A stretch of 64,000 nt of DNA from Laedolimicola sp934402125. Lineage in GTDB: Bacteria; Bacillota; Clostridia; Lachnospirales; Lachnospiraceae. The notes below the pieces were generated by a model that saw only the letters and a program-made list of their open reading frames with translations, was not told where the DNA came from and searched no databases. The stretch lies in NCBI RefSeq assembly GCF_052065835.1, contig NZ_JBQHTG010000003.1, positions 366,426-430,425 of the forward strand, in the 5' to 3' direction. Position numbers and translations under genes: made by a program. Shown here piece after piece: positions 1-9,228 of the stretch (the first letter of the stretch is position 1; each line of letters begins with the position of its first letter).

Positions 1-2
1 CG

Positions 3-641
3 GTGTTGGACGAAGTAATGAATCCCAACGCGGAATGGAGCCGGGAGGGCGGCTTCCTCATCGAGGATGCCTTTGCGGGAGAGGAGGACTTCCGGATGCC
101 GGAGCCCTTCGGTGTCAATCATCTGGTAAAGGTGGAGCACGAGGAGGTAGTCACCATGCCGCGGTACCTGGAAAAATATGGATTACAGAAGGCCAGCTTC
201 AAGATTGCCCTGGACGATAACCTGCTGAACGCTCTGAAGGTTCTGGATAAGCTGGGACTCCGGAATATCCATCCGGTTCAGGTGGGAGATGTGAAGGTGG
301 TGCCCCGGGATGTGGTAGCGGCCTGCGCGCCCCAGCCCAAGGATATCGGAGAGGACATGACAGGCGGTATGTGCGTGGGCGTGGACTGTATCGGTATCAA
401 GGACGGAGAGAAGAAGGAATATTTTATCTATCAGCCCTTTGACAATCAGGAGGCGCTGCGGGATTTCGGACTGCAGGCAGTGGTAGCCCAGACCGGCTTT
501 GGAGCGGCTCTGGCCATCGAGCTTATAGGCCGGGGAATCTGGAAGGAGGCCGGCGTATTCTCGCCGGAGTACTTCCCCTCCCGTCCCTACATGGATCTGA
601 TGGAGGAGGCAGGACTGGCCTATCAGATCCAGGAACGCTAA
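3..641 (+). CDS. Saccharopine dehydrogenase-like protein, C-terminal part (5' truncated by window edge)
   Basis: About 212 residues are visible and the reading frame is open to the window edge, so the GTG at position 3 is probably internal. The sequence resembles the C-terminal catalytic/dimerisation half of the saccharopine dehydrogenase / carboxynorspermidine dehydrogenase superfamily, NAD(P)-dependent enzymes of about 400 residues acting on lysine or polyamine intermediates. Seen: a stretch with HPVQVGDVKVVPRDVVAAC followed by a Gly-rich TGGMCVGVDCIGIKDG segment and a terminal QTGFGAALAIELIGRG helix, a pattern typical of this fold. The N-terminal Rossmann domain would lie upstream. Lysine versus carboxynorspermidine as substrate cannot be decided from this part. 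Confidence 0.75.
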   Translation: MLDEVMNPNAEWSREGGFLIEDAFAGEEDFRMPEPFGVNHLVKVEHEEVVTMPRYLEKYGLQKASFKIALDDNLLNALKVLDKLGLRNIHPVQVGDVKVVPRDVVAACAPQPKDIGEDMTGGMCVGVDCIGIKDGEKKEYFIYQPFDNQEALRDFGLQAVVAQTGFGAALAIELIGRGIWKEAGVFSPEYFPSRPYMDLMEEAGLAYQIQER

Positions 642-724
642 GGCGTCCGGGCAAGCATGGTTGACGGAAAGCCGGATTCAAGGTACACTGTAAATACCAA
701 TGCGTAATAAGGAGAAAAGTTACC

Positions 725-1168
725 ATGTTTGCACTGAAAAAAATGACAAAAGAGATGCACGATGAAGTACTGGCGATGGTGGAGGAGTTTTATCACAGCG
801 ACGCCGTCTGCCACCCGGTACCCCATGAGAAGCTGGAACAGACCTTTGCGGACGCTGTCAGCGACGATCCGATTCTGGAAGGAATTGTACTGACGGAGGA
901 CGACCGTATCCTGGGCTTCGGCTATATTACAGAATACTACGCCTGTGAGGTGGGCGGACGCTGCCTGATGTTTGAGGAGCTTTACCTGAAGGAGGAGACC
1001 CGGGGAAAGGGCTACGGAACCCGCTTTTTTGAGGAAGTTATGAAATCAAAGCCCCAGGTACGCCGGTTCCGTCTGGAGGTTACCCGCAGCAATGAGAAGG
1101 CGGTGCGCCTGTACGAGCGTCTGGGCTTTGAGTTCCTGACATACGATCAGATGATACTGGATCGATAA
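725..1168 (+). CDS. GNAT family N-acetyltransferase
   Basis: A 147-residue protein of normal length for a single GNAT domain, which transfers an acetyl group from acetyl-CoA to an amine. The acetyl-CoA-binding signature is visible as EETRGKGYGTRFFEEV (R/Q-x-x-G-x-G/A), and the C-terminal NEKAVRLYERLGFE segment is the usual GNAT motif B. The start ATG follows AAGGAGAAAAGTTACC, a good ribosome binding site. The gene is followed within 12 bases by the membrane protein gene on the same strand, so the two are probably cotranscribed. The substrate is unknown. Confidence 0.88.
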   Translation: MFALKKMTKEMHDEVLAMVEEFYHSDAVCHPVPHEKLEQTFADAVSDDPILEGIVLTEDDRILGFGYITEYYACEVGGRCLMFEELYLKEETRGKGYGTRFFEEVMKSKPQVRRFRLEVTRSNEKAVRLYERLGFEFLTYDQMILDR

Positions 1169-1180
1169 GGAGAGACTTTC

Positions 1181-3226
1181 ATGAATTTCCGGAAAAATCT
1201 ATCAACTGGAAAAAAGGAGCTGTGCTTCTTTCTGATCCTGGTGCTTCTGGGAGCAGGAAAGCAGTTTCTGGTTTATAACCTGCCGATTATGGCGGTGCCC
1301 AGAGGCATCCATGACGACTGGATTATGGTACATATGGCAGACGCCCTGCGAAACGGACAGTGGCTGGGAGAATACAACGACCTGACCCTGACCAAGGGTA
1401 TGTTTTTCCCGCTGTATCTGGCGGTTATTAACTTTTTACATCTGTCCTATCTGAATGTGACGGCGCTTCTGTATACCGTCAGCTGCATGCTTTTTGTGTA
1501 TGCCCTGCGGCCGCTTTTGAAGAAAGACTGGGCGTGCCTTGTGCTGTATCTGGTGCTTCTGTGGAATCCGGTATCCTATTCGGTACAGGCCTTTCAGAGA
1601 GTGTACCGCAACAGCATTTCCTATATCCAGGTGCTGTTGATTTTCGGAGGACTGCTGGCTCTGTGGCTGCGCCGGAGAGAACCGGTGCGAAAGCAGCTTC
1701 TGTGGCTTCTGACTGCAGCGGCAGGCATGGTGTCATTTTTTTATACCAGAGAGGACGCCATCTGGGTGGAGCCCTTCCTCATTGTATTTGTACTGGTTTA
1801 TCTGGGAACTATGTTCTTCCTCTGGCGTAAGGAACACGCCAAAGCATACGCGGTGAAGGCCGTGCTGGTGCTTCTGCCCTTCCTCTGCGTCTGGGGCGCG
1901 GGACAGCTGATTGCCCAGGAAAATTATAATCATTATAACATTCGCCTGACCAACGAATTGCAAAAGGGCGGCTTTGCGGAAATGTATAAAAGCATGATGG
2001 CGGTGAAGCCGGAGGAGGATATTCCGGGTGTTACCATGACCCGGGAAAAGGTGGCGCGTATGTGCGACGAGTGTCCTACTTTAAAGGAACTGGAGCCTTA
2101 TATCCACAGCAGCCGTCTCTACTGGGCCGGCTCTGAGGAAAATGAAAAGGACTGGGAGGTACGGGACGGCTGGGTATTCTGGATCTTCCGTACGGCGCTT
2201 ATGCAGGCCGGATATTATACAGACGGGGAAACGGTGAACCGGGTCTGTCTGCAGATCCGCGACGAGCTGGAAACGGCCATGGACGAGGGACGCCTCACAC
2301 GGCAGGCGACCATGCCATCCACCTATATGTCCCCCTGGCGGGAAGGGTATCTCGGAGATCTGTTCGGCGCGTTAGGCAAGGCTATTGCTTATACCACCAC
2401 CTATGATGAGATGGAGACGCTGGTGTATCTTTACAGTGAGCCCGACGATAACGGCGGAATTCCACTGTTTGAGCGTATTACCGGAGACAAGGCTGTCTGG
2501 TATGAGTCCGATCTGGTGGAAATGGCAGGTTGGTACGCTTCCTATGAAGGCATGGACGGCGTGACCCTGCAGGCGGAGACGGCGGACGGGGCTGTGCTCG
2601 GCACGGCAGAGTTTACGGAAAGCGCTGATATCGCGGCCTATCTGGCGGGACAGGGGATCGAAGCGCCCGGCAGTGAAAAATGCCGGTTCTCCCTGAAGCT
2701 GTCGGTGGAGGACAAGCCTCAGACCCTTTATCTGAAGGCCTACCGGAATGGAACGCTTCTGGATTCCTACGAGCTTTCGGAGGATCTGACCCGTGTGGAG
2801 AGCGGGACTTCCTGCCTGAATCTGGACTGGTACTGGGATGTGCCGGAGCAGCATGGTTTCCTGGCAAAAATCAACTATAAAGGCGTCCTTTTAAATGGCA
2901 TCCGTCAGGTGTACCATGTTACCGGAGCCGTGGCGGCAGCGGCAGGAGTTCTAGCTTATCTGGCGCTTTGCGTGCGGATGCTGAAGCGCCGCCTGCAGAA
3001 GGTGAAAGATGAAGATGGACGGGATCTGTCCGTATGGCTGACCCTTTCCGCCCTGCTGGCCAGCTATTTTGTACTGCTGGGTGGAATCTCTTACTCGGAG
3101 ATCTCCGGCTGGAACGCGATTCTGTACTGGTATCTGTCAGGAGCCTATCCGGTGATGATTGCCTTTGAGGGAATGGCGGTACTGTTCCTGGTGCAGGATT
3201 ATCGGGAGAGTAAACAAGATCACTGA
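1181..3226 (+). CDS. Large polytopic membrane protein, GT-C glycosyltransferase-like topology
   Basis: 681 residues with a strong RBS (AAGGAGAGACTTTC) just before the ATG. Seen: a hydrophobic N-terminal helix (about 14-32), an extracytoplasmic loop carrying HDDW, then about eight hydrophobic segments between residues 60 and 240, a large soluble region (about 240-580) and two or three C-terminal membrane helices (about 585-675). An acidic pair in the first outer loop followed by many helices is the layout of GT-C type lipid-linked sugar transferases, but no family-specific motif was recognised. The role is therefore an inference only: possibly cell-surface glycosylation. It lies 12 bases after the GNAT gene. 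Confidence 0.6.
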   Translation: MNFRKNLSTGKKELCFFLILVLLGAGKQFLVYNLPIMAVPRGIHDDWIMVHMADALRNGQWLGEYNDLTLTKGMFFPLYLAVINFLHLSYLNVTALLYTVSCMLFVYALRPLLKKDWACLVLYLVLLWNPVSYSVQAFQRVYRNSISYIQVLLIFGGLLALWLRRREPVRKQLLWLLTAAAGMVSFFYTREDAIWVEPFLIVFVLVYLGTMFFLWRKEHAKAYAVKAVLVLLPFLCVWGAGQLIAQENYNHYNIRLTNELQKGGFAEMYKSMMAVKPEEDIPGVTMTREKVARMCDECPTLKELEPYIHSSRLYWAGSEENEKDWEVRDGWVFWIFRTALMQAGYYTDGETVNRVCLQIRDELETAMDEGRLTRQATMPSTYMSPWREGYLGDLFGALGKAIAYTTTYDEMETLVYLYSEPDDNGGIPLFERITGDKAVWYESDLVEMAGWYASYEGMDGVTLQAETADGAVLGTAEFTESADIAAYLAGQGIEAPGSEKCRFSLKLSVEDKPQTLYLKAYRNGTLLDSYELSEDLTRVESGTSCLNLDWYWDVPEQHGFLAKINYKGVLLNGIRQVYHVTGAVAAAAGVLAYLALCVRMLKRRLQKVKDEDGRDLSVWLTLSALLASYFVLLGGISYSEISGWNAILYWYLSGAYPVMIAFEGMAVLFLVQDYRESKQDH

Positions 3227-3267
3227 ATTACGGAAAAATTCCAACGGAATTTTATATATCTTATGCA

Positions 3268-3295
3268 TTGCATTCTTTCCCCGTTGTATTATAAT
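3268..3295 (+). promoter_or_regulatory. Predicted sigma-A promoter for the aldolase gene
   Basis: TTGCAT (3268-3273), a 16-base spacer and a perfect TATAAT (3290-3295). The leader to the ATG at 3403 is AT-rich, contains the direct repeat ACAACATATC twice (about 3336-3356) and a short CCCC-AGAA-GGGG hairpin just before the RBS. Confidence 0.7.
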
Positions 3296-3402
3296 AAAGA
3301 TATAACAAAATAAAACAAAATATAACATTATAGCACAACATATCACAACATATCCCGAAAACCCCAGAAGGGGAAGAGGTATGGAAAAGGAGACGATGTA
3401 GT

Positions 3403-4077
3403 ATGAAGCTGATTATCGACAATGCCAACATTGATGACATTCGTTCCATGTATGAGTATTTTCCCATGGACGGCGTAACCTGTAACCCCACAATTCTGGC
3501 GAAGGAGAAGCGCCCACCCTATGAGGTGCTGAAGGAGATCCGGGATTTTATTGAGGAAGGCGAGCTTCATGTACAGGTTCTGAGCGATCATGCCGACGGC
3601 ATGGTGGAGGAAGCCTACAAGATCCGCAAGGAGCTGGGAGACGATACCTATATTAAGATTCCGACCACCAAGGAGGGATTGAAGGCTATCCGGATTCTGG
3701 CAGCGGCAGGCATCCATGTGACGGCCACAGCGATTTATACCCAGATGCAGGCGTTCCTGGCGGCCAAATCCGGCGCGCTCTATGTGGCGCCCTATATCAA
3801 CCGTATTGATAACCTGGGATCCGACGGCGTGCGTACCGCCAAGGAGATTCACGATATGTTCCGCAACTACGGCTTTAAGACCGAGGTGCTGGCAGCCAGC
3901 TTTAAAAATTCCCGCCAGGTTATTACACTGTGCGAGTATGGAATCGGCGCGACTACCATTTCCCCGGACGTACTGGATCTGCTGATTAAAAATGATTCCG
4001 TAACAGCGGCCCTGAACGTATTCCGCAGTGACTTTGAGCGTGTCTGCGGCAAGGGCAAAACCATGCTGGATTGTTAA
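3403..4077 (+). CDS. Transaldolase / fructose-6-phosphate aldolase family protein
   Basis: 224 residues, the size of the short (FSA/TalC-type) transaldolases that act in the pentose phosphate pathway or cleave fructose 6-phosphate. The start MKLIIDNANIDDIR and the motif GVTCNPTILAKE are the family's N-terminal signature. The Schiff-base lysine is visible in TYIKIPTT as K85, and the GADITV-like strand appears as IGATTISPDVLDLL. RBS AAAAGGAGACGATGTAGT precedes the ATG. Its stop overlaps the region just before the adenosine deaminase RBS, suggesting cotranscription. Transaldolase and FSA activities cannot be told apart from the sequence. Confidence 0.9.
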   Translation: MKLIIDNANIDDIRSMYEYFPMDGVTCNPTILAKEKRPPYEVLKEIRDFIEEGELHVQVLSDHADGMVEEAYKIRKELGDDTYIKIPTTKEGLKAIRILAAAGIHVTATAIYTQMQAFLAAKSGALYVAPYINRIDNLGSDGVRTAKEIHDMFRNYGFKTEVLAASFKNSRQVITLCEYGIGATTISPDVLDLLIKNDSVTAALNVFRSDFERVCGKGKTMLDC

Positions 4078-4094
4078 AAATAAGAGGATTTCCT

Positions 4095-5081
4095 ATGATA
4101 GATTTGCATTTGCATTTTGATGGTTCCCTGCTTCCGCGCACCGTACTGGAGCTTGCGCAGGAGCAGGGAATCCTGCTTCCGGCGAAAGAGCCGGATGAAT
4201 TAAAATTATTTCTGACAGCTCCGGAGAGCTGCGAGAGCCTGAATGAATATCTGGAGAAGTTTGATCTGCCCCTTAAGGTGCTGCAGACCAGGGAGGCTGT
4301 CCGGAAGGCTATGTATATCCTGGTCAGCTCTTTGAAGGAGCAGGGAATGCTTTACGCGGAAATCCGGTTTGCGCCCCAGCTTCATACGAAAAAGGGGCTG
4401 ACCCAGGGGCGGGTGGTACAGGCTGCCCTTCTGGGGATGCAGGAGGCGCTGGCGGGTTCCTTTTTCCGGTGTAAGTTGATTCTGTGCTGTATGCGCGGAG
4501 CGGACAACCGGGAGGAAAACCTTCTGACGGTGCGGACAGCGGCGGCCTTTCTGGGCCGGGGCGTGGCAGCACTGGATCTGGCCGGGGCGGAAGCCCTGTA
4601 TCCGACAGAGGAATTTGCGGAGGTATTTTCCCTTGCCCGGGAGCTGGGCGTGCCCTTTACGATTCACGCAGGCGAGGCCGACGGGCCGGAAAGCATCGAG
4701 GCAGCGCTTTCCTTCGGCGCCAGCCGTATCGGACACGGCGTGCGGGCGGCGGAGAAGCCGGAGCTTCTCGAGCGGCTGCGGGAACAGCGGATTCCACTGG
4801 AAATATGTCCCAGCAGCAATGTGCAGACGAAGGCGATTCCCTCTCTTTCGCAGCATCCGGTTCTGGAGTTCCTGCGGCAGGGCCTGTGCGTGACAGTCAA
4901 TACAGACAATATGACGGTGTCGGATACAACCATAGAAAAGGAATTCGGCCTGCTGTCCCGGGAACTGGGAATGACAGCAGAGGAACGGAAAAAATTGCTC
5001 CTCAACGCAGCGGACGCGGCCTTTCTGACGTCGGAGGAGCGCTGGCGGCTGAAAGACGTAATAGAAAAGACATGTTGCTGA
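4095..5081 (+). CDS. add: Adenosine deaminase
   Basis: 328 residues from the ATG at 4095, chosen because it follows AAGAGGATTTCCT; an upstream in-frame start at 4071 has no RBS and would overlap the aldolase gene. The enzyme hydrolyses adenosine (or a related aminopurine) to inosine plus ammonia using a metal. Metal and catalytic residues are visible: HLHFDGS near the N-terminus (H5, H7), HAGEAD with H191 and E194, the IGHGV motif, and NTDNMTVSD near the C-terminus. It probably forms a unit with the upstream aldolase, consistent with nucleoside and pentose use. Confidence 0.88.
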   Translation: MIDLHLHFDGSLLPRTVLELAQEQGILLPAKEPDELKLFLTAPESCESLNEYLEKFDLPLKVLQTREAVRKAMYILVSSLKEQGMLYAEIRFAPQLHTKKGLTQGRVVQAALLGMQEALAGSFFRCKLILCCMRGADNREENLLTVRTAAAFLGRGVAALDLAGAEALYPTEEFAEVFSLARELGVPFTIHAGEADGPESIEAALSFGASRIGHGVRAAEKPELLERLREQRIPLEICPSSNVQTKAIPSLSQHPVLEFLRQGLCVTVNTDNMTVSDTTIEKEFGLLSRELGMTAEERKKLLLNAADAAFLTSEERWRLKDVIEKTCC

Positions 5082-5174
5082 ATCTATGGAGTCTGAAATG
5101 AATTCAGGAACGTAAAAGCTATAGATAATAGAATGAATAAGCCCGGGAAACGGGCAGCAGACAGGGAGAAGAGA

Positions 5175-5765
5175 ATGGCGAAGAAAAACGCGAGAAATAC
5201 AAGAGGAAAAATTGTCAGCGCGGCCTGGAAGCTTTTTTACGAGCAGGGCTATGAGGACACGACGGTGGAGGAGATCATAGCCCTCTCCGGCACCTCCAAG
5301 GGTTCCTTTTATCACTATTTTGACGGAAAGGACGCGCTTCTCTCTACCTTAAGTTCTCTTTTCGATGAGAAGTATGAGGAGCTGATGGAGGAGCTGACGC
5401 CGGAGATGACGGCGATGGAGCAGCTGTTGTTTCTGAATCAGGAGCTGTTTAAAATGATTGAGGACAGTATTTCCCTGGATCTGCTGGCGCGGCTTTATTC
5501 CACCCAGCTGACGACCAGCGGCGAGAAGCATCTGCTGGATCACAACCGGATTTATTATAAGCTGCTCCGGAAAATCATTGCCAGAGGCCGGGAAAGCGGC
5601 GAGCTGAGCCGGATCTCCGGTGTCAGCGAGATGGTGAAGCTCTATGCCCTCTGCGAACGGGCGCTGCTGTATGACTGGTGTCTCTGTGCCGGGGAATATT
5701 CCCTGGTGGAGTACAGCGGGCGTGTGCTTCCGGTATTCCTGAGCAGCTTTCTGCCTCAAAAGTAG
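5175..5765 (+). CDS. TetR/AcrR family transcriptional regulator
   Basis: 196 residues from the ATG at 5175, which has AGGGAGAAG upstream; an in-frame ATG at 5133 has no RBS. Residues about 5-50 form the TetR DNA-binding domain, with the helix-turn-helix TTVEEIIALSGTSKGSFYHYF. The remaining part is an all-helical ligand and dimer domain with no recognised ligand signature. It is followed by a terminator-like hairpin and then the putP promoter, so it could control itself or putP, but no operator was identified. Confidence 0.88.
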   Translation: MAKKNARNTRGKIVSAAWKLFYEQGYEDTTVEEIIALSGTSKGSFYHYFDGKDALLSTLSSLFDEKYEELMEELTPEMTAMEQLLFLNQELFKMIEDSISLDLLARLYSTQLTTSGEKHLLDHNRIYYKLLRKIIARGRESGELSRISGVSEMVKLYALCERALLYDWCLCAGEYSLVEYSGRVLPVFLSSFLPQK

Positions 5766-5834
5766 AAAATTTATTTTTCGTATTTTGTATCTTCTAAAAT
5801 ATCGTCTAGTATAAAAATACTGTAAATTCAATGA

Positions 5835-5869
5835 AAATCCTGTATTTTCGAAATGAAAGTACAGGATTT
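5835..5869 (+). terminator. Hairpin after the TetR gene
   Basis: AAATCCTGTA (5835-5844) pairs with TACAGGATTT (5860-5869). The stem can extend inward through TTTTC/GAAAG to a five-base loop. The T-tract is weak (TTTGTTCT), so termination is likely but not certain. Confidence 0.55.
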
Positions 5870-5889
5870 GTTCTATACATTATTCTGTA

Positions 5890-5918
5890 TTGTAGTCTAA
5901 TTTTCGTTGTGCTATAAT
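5890..5918 (+). promoter_or_regulatory. Predicted sigma-A promoter for putP
   Basis: TTGTAG (5890-5895), a 17-base spacer and a perfect TATAAT (5913-5918), placed 67 bases before the putP start. Confidence 0.7.
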
Positions 5919-5984
5919 AAGCCTCATGTGCGGGAGACGCCTGAACGGATCCCGCGATTGTAAAGGTATGAGGAGGAAATAACT

Positions 5985-7517
5985 ATGGCAGGACAAGTTG
6001 GAATTCTCGCGGCGATCGTGATTTATCTGGCAGCGATGGTCTACGTGGGATTCTATTTCAGTAAGAAGGGCAGCGGAGATTCCGCAGATGAATTTTATCT
6101 GGGCGGCCGTAAGCTGGGACCGCTGGTAACGGCAATGAGCGCGGAGGCGTCGGACATGAGCAGCTGGCTTCTGATGGGATTGCCGGGCGTCGCTTATCTG
6201 ACCGGTATCTCTGACGCAGGTTGGACCGCTATCGGCCTGGGCCTGGGAACCTACCTGAACTGGCTGATTGTGGCAAAGCGTCTGCGCCGCTATTCTGTAA
6301 AATGCAACGCGATTACCATTCCGGATTTCTTTTCCAGACGTTTCCGGGACGAGAAGAACATTCTGATGTGTATCGCGGCAATTGTGATTCTGATTTTCTT
6401 TATTCCCTATACGGCGTCTGGCTTTAAGGCGATCGGAACACTGTTCTCCAGTCTCTTCGGAGTCGAGTATCATGTGGCGATGATTGTCGGAGCAGTAGTC
6501 ATCGTAGGTTACACCGTCATGGGCGGTTTTATGGCCGTATCTACTACAGACCTGATTCAGAGTATTGTTATGAGTATTTCTCTGGTGGTTATCGTATTTT
6601 ACGGAATCCATCTGGCAGGCGGCTGGGACGCGGTTATGGCAAATGCGAACTCACTGGCCGGATATCTTTCCATGACGCAGATGCATGATGGTGCCACCAA
6701 TACGGCTAGCCCCTACAGTCTGCTGACGATTGTATCTACCATGGCGTGGGGACTGGGCTATTTCGGAATGCCTCATATCCTGCTTCGTTTTATGGCTATC
6801 GAAGACGAGAATAAGCTGACGCTTTCCCGCCGGATTGCCAGTATCTGGGTTGTAATTTCCATGGCAGTGGCTATCCTGATCGGTGTGATTGGCTGCGCGG
6901 CTTCTGTACAGGGGGCGATTCCGACCTTCGCGACCAGCGCAGAGTCTGAGACCGTCATTATCCGTTTCGCACATCTGCTGGGACAGCATAATTTCCTGCT
7001 CTCTCTGATTGCAGGCGTGGTTCTGGCCGGTATCCTGGCCTGCACCATGTCTACGGCAGACTCTCAGCTTCTGACGGCGGCTTCTGGCGTATCCCAGAAC
7101 CTGCTGCAGGATTTCCTGAAGATTAAGATGAGCGCAAAGGCTTCCATGATGGCAGCGCGTCTGACCGTAATTGGCATTGCCGTTGTGGCGATTTTCCTGG
7201 CATGGAATCCGGACAGCTCCGTATTCTATATCGTATCCTTTGCATGGGCAGGCTTCGGCGCAGCCTTCGGACCGCTGGTTCTCTTTGCACTGTTCTGGAA
7301 GCGTACCAATATGCAGGGCGCACTGGCCGGCATGATCGCAGGCGGCGTGATGGTATTCGTATGGAAGTATCTGGTTCGTCCCATGGGCGGCGTCTGGAAC
7401 ATCTACGAGCTGCTTCCGGCGTTCATCGTATCCGCTCTGGCAATTGTCATTGTTTCTCTGCTGACAGCGGCTCCCTCCAAGGAGATCTGCGAAGAGTTTG
7501 ATTCCGTAGGAAAATAA
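5985..7517 (+). CDS. putP: Sodium/proline symporter PutP
   Basis: 510 residues, matching the usual length of about 500 for PutP of the sodium:solute symporter family. It imports proline with Na+ across the cytoplasmic membrane. Seen: about 13 hydrophobic segments and the PutP-specific N-terminal stretch EFYLGGRKLGP followed by MSAEASDMSSWLLMG, which carries substrate and sodium ligands. The LACTMSTADSQLLTAASG segment near residue 350 is the family's second sodium-site region. RBS is ATGAGGAGGAAATAACT. It is transcribed alone from its own promoter and ends at a strong bidirectional terminator. Confidence 0.94.
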   Translation: MAGQVGILAAIVIYLAAMVYVGFYFSKKGSGDSADEFYLGGRKLGPLVTAMSAEASDMSSWLLMGLPGVAYLTGISDAGWTAIGLGLGTYLNWLIVAKRLRRYSVKCNAITIPDFFSRRFRDEKNILMCIAAIVILIFFIPYTASGFKAIGTLFSSLFGVEYHVAMIVGAVVIVGYTVMGGFMAVSTTDLIQSIVMSISLVVIVFYGIHLAGGWDAVMANANSLAGYLSMTQMHDGATNTASPYSLLTIVSTMAWGLGYFGMPHILLRFMAIEDENKLTLSRRIASIWVVISMAVAILIGVIGCAASVQGAIPTFATSAESETVIIRFAHLLGQHNFLLSLIAGVVLAGILACTMSTADSQLLTAASGVSQNLLQDFLKIKMSAKASMMAARLTVIGIAVVAIFLAWNPDSSVFYIVSFAWAGFGAAFGPLVLFALFWKRTNMQGALAGMIAGGVMVFVWKYLVRPMGGVWNIYELLPAFIVSALAIVIVSLLTAAPSKEICEEFDSVGK

Positions 7518-7536
7518 AGAAGAAAGAGATAAAAAA

Positions 7537-7563
7537 TGCCCCGGCAGCCAGACTGCCGGGGCA
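7537..7563. terminator. Bidirectional terminator between putP and the S1-domain gene
   Basis: Perfect 11-bp stem TGCCCCGGCAG (7537-7547) / CTGCCGGGGCA (7553-7563) with a five-base loop. A run of six A on the left gives a U-tract for the minus-strand gene; the right side is only moderately T-rich. Confidence 0.88.
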
Positions 7564-7571
7564 ATGTTATT

Positions 7572-8276
7572 TTACAGCTTGATATTCCTGAAAAGGTCTC
7601 CCAGGGTGGTGGTCAGCTCCTCCGCCTTCGGGATTTCGATTTTTTCTTCCGGAAGATCTTCCGCAGCGGCTTCGTTCAGCGCCTTCATGCTCAGGGACAG
7701 CTTGCCGTCCTTGATAGCGATAACCTTTACCTTTACGGTATCGCCGACCTTCAGAACCACGTCCGGGCTCTTGATACGCTTTTCAGAAATCTGGGATACG
7801 TGTACCAGTCCGGAGAGACCGTCGCCCAGATCGATGAATGCGCCGTAGGGCTGAATGCTCTCGACCTTTCCTTCCGTTACCAGACCGACCTGTACGCTGG
7901 CCAGTTTTGACCGACGCTCCTCGGCAGCCTTCTCGCGAAGCAGCTCTCTTGCGGAGAGAACCAGCTTCTGGTTCTCCGGATCTGCAGTGATAACCTGTAC
8001 CTGGATCTTCTTATTCAGCCAGTCCTCCAGGTTCTCCACATAGCCCAGAGAAAGCTTGGAAGCCGGGATAAAGCCGCGGATTCCTTCTACGTAAGCGACT
8101 ACGCCGGACTTGACAATGCCGCTGATTTTTACGGTGAGAACGGTCTTGTCCTCCAGATACTGTACCAGAGTCTGCCATGCCGGATCTGTGATGTCAGCCA
8201 CATCATTCTCCTGTGTATCCTGGAAGGAAGCCTCCAGCTCTTCCTTGAAATCGTCCATTGTTGTTTTTTCTTCCAT
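7572..8276 (-). CDS. S1 RNA-binding domain protein
   Basis: 234 residues on the minus strand. Two S1 (OB-fold) domains are visible. The first, at about residues 32-100, contains VKSGVVAYVEGIRGFIPASKLS. The second, at about 125-200, contains EGKVESIQPYGAFIDLGDG followed by GLVHVSQIS, the classic S1 core. The Firmicute relatives are short RpsA/YpfD-like proteins thought to bind RNA or ribosomes. The N-terminus is acidic and the C-terminal tail is Glu/Ala-rich. It stands alone, convergent with putP. Confidence 0.88.
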   Translation of the reverse strand: MEEKTTMDDFKEELEASFQDTQENDVADITDPAWQTLVQYLEDKTVLTVKISGIVKSGVVAYVEGIRGFIPASKLSLGYVENLEDWLNKKIQVQVITADPENQKLVLSARELLREKAAEERRSKLASVQVGLVTEGKVESIQPYGAFIDLGDGLSGLVHVSQISEKRIKSPDVVLKVGDTVKVKVIAIKDGKLSLSMKALNEAAAEDLPEEKIEIPKAEELTTTLGDLFRNIKL

Positions 8277-8399
8277 TTCCCAATACCTCGTTTCATATAG
8301 AATTCAGATTACAGACAGATTTCTGAGAAATCTGCTGTCCAATAGTTCTATTATATGGTAAAATGGTGCAAAAAGCAAACGGAATCAGGAGAAAAATAG

Positions 8400-9158
8400 A
8401 TGAATCGAGTGAAAATAAAAAAACTTGTTTTTGGAGAAGGAAGACCGAAGATCTGCGTTCCGATAACGGGCCGCACCAGAGAAGAGATTGCGCTGCGGAC
8501 TGCAGAGCTGAAAGCGGCGAAGCCGGATCTGGCGGAATGGCGGGCCGACTGGTATGAGAAAGTATTTGACAGGGAAAAACTGGAAGCTACGCTGGCGTGG
8601 CTGCGTGAAGAGCTGGGCGAGCTGCCGCTTCTGGTGACATTCCGGACCAGAGAGGAGGGCGGCGAGCAGAGCGTAAGCCCTAAGGATTATGCGGCATTTT
8701 TAAGGACGGCCCTTATGTCCGGACAGGCGGATCTCATCGACGTGGAGCTGTTCCGGGGAGAGAAGCTGCTTCGGGATATCTGCAAAGAGGCAAAGGCGCA
8801 GGGGGTAAAGGTGATTGCCTCCAGCCATGATTTCGAAAAGACTCCGGCAAAAGAGGAGATCCTTGCCCGTCTAATCCGGATGCAGGACTGCGGAGCGGAT
8901 CTTCTGAAGCTTGCGGTCATGCCTCAGGACGCGGGGGACGTGCTGACGCTTCTTTCGGCTACCTGGGAAATGCAGGAGCAGTACGCGAAGCAGCCCGTGG
9001 TAACCATGTCCATGGGTCCGAAGGGGGCGGTGAGCCGTCTGGCCGGTGAGGTCTTCGGCTCCGCCATGACCTTTGGAAGCGCAGGCGTGGCCTCCGCGCC
9101 GGGGCAGGTGAGCGTACCGGAGCTTAAGATGGCGCTGGAGGTACTCAGACAGGGATAG
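8400..9158 (+). CDS. aroD: Type I 3-dehydroquinate dehydratase
   Basis: 252 residues, the normal length for the type I enzyme, which converts 3-dehydroquinate to 3-dehydroshikimate in the shikimate pathway. The Schiff-base lysine is K170 in ADLLKLAVMP and the catalytic histidine is H143 in SSHDF. The N-terminal PITGRTREEI and the EWRADW segment also match the family. RBS CAGGAGAAAAATAG precedes the ATG. No other aro gene is adjacent, so it is probably monocistronic or expressed with the downstream protease. Confidence 0.93.
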   Translation: MNRVKIKKLVFGEGRPKICVPITGRTREEIALRTAELKAAKPDLAEWRADWYEKVFDREKLEATLAWLREELGELPLLVTFRTREEGGEQSVSPKDYAAFLRTALMSGQADLIDVELFRGEKLLRDICKEAKAQGVKVIASSHDFEKTPAKEEILARLIRMQDCGADLLKLAVMPQDAGDVLTLLSATWEMQEQYAKQPVVTMSMGPKGAVSRLAGEVFGSAMTFGSAGVASAPGQVSVPELKMALEVLRQG

Positions 9159-9228
9159 GCTGGAAACGGAACCATTTCCGGCAGAAAACGCATACTGTAT
9201 CAGTGAGAAGAACAGAGAGGGTATGCGA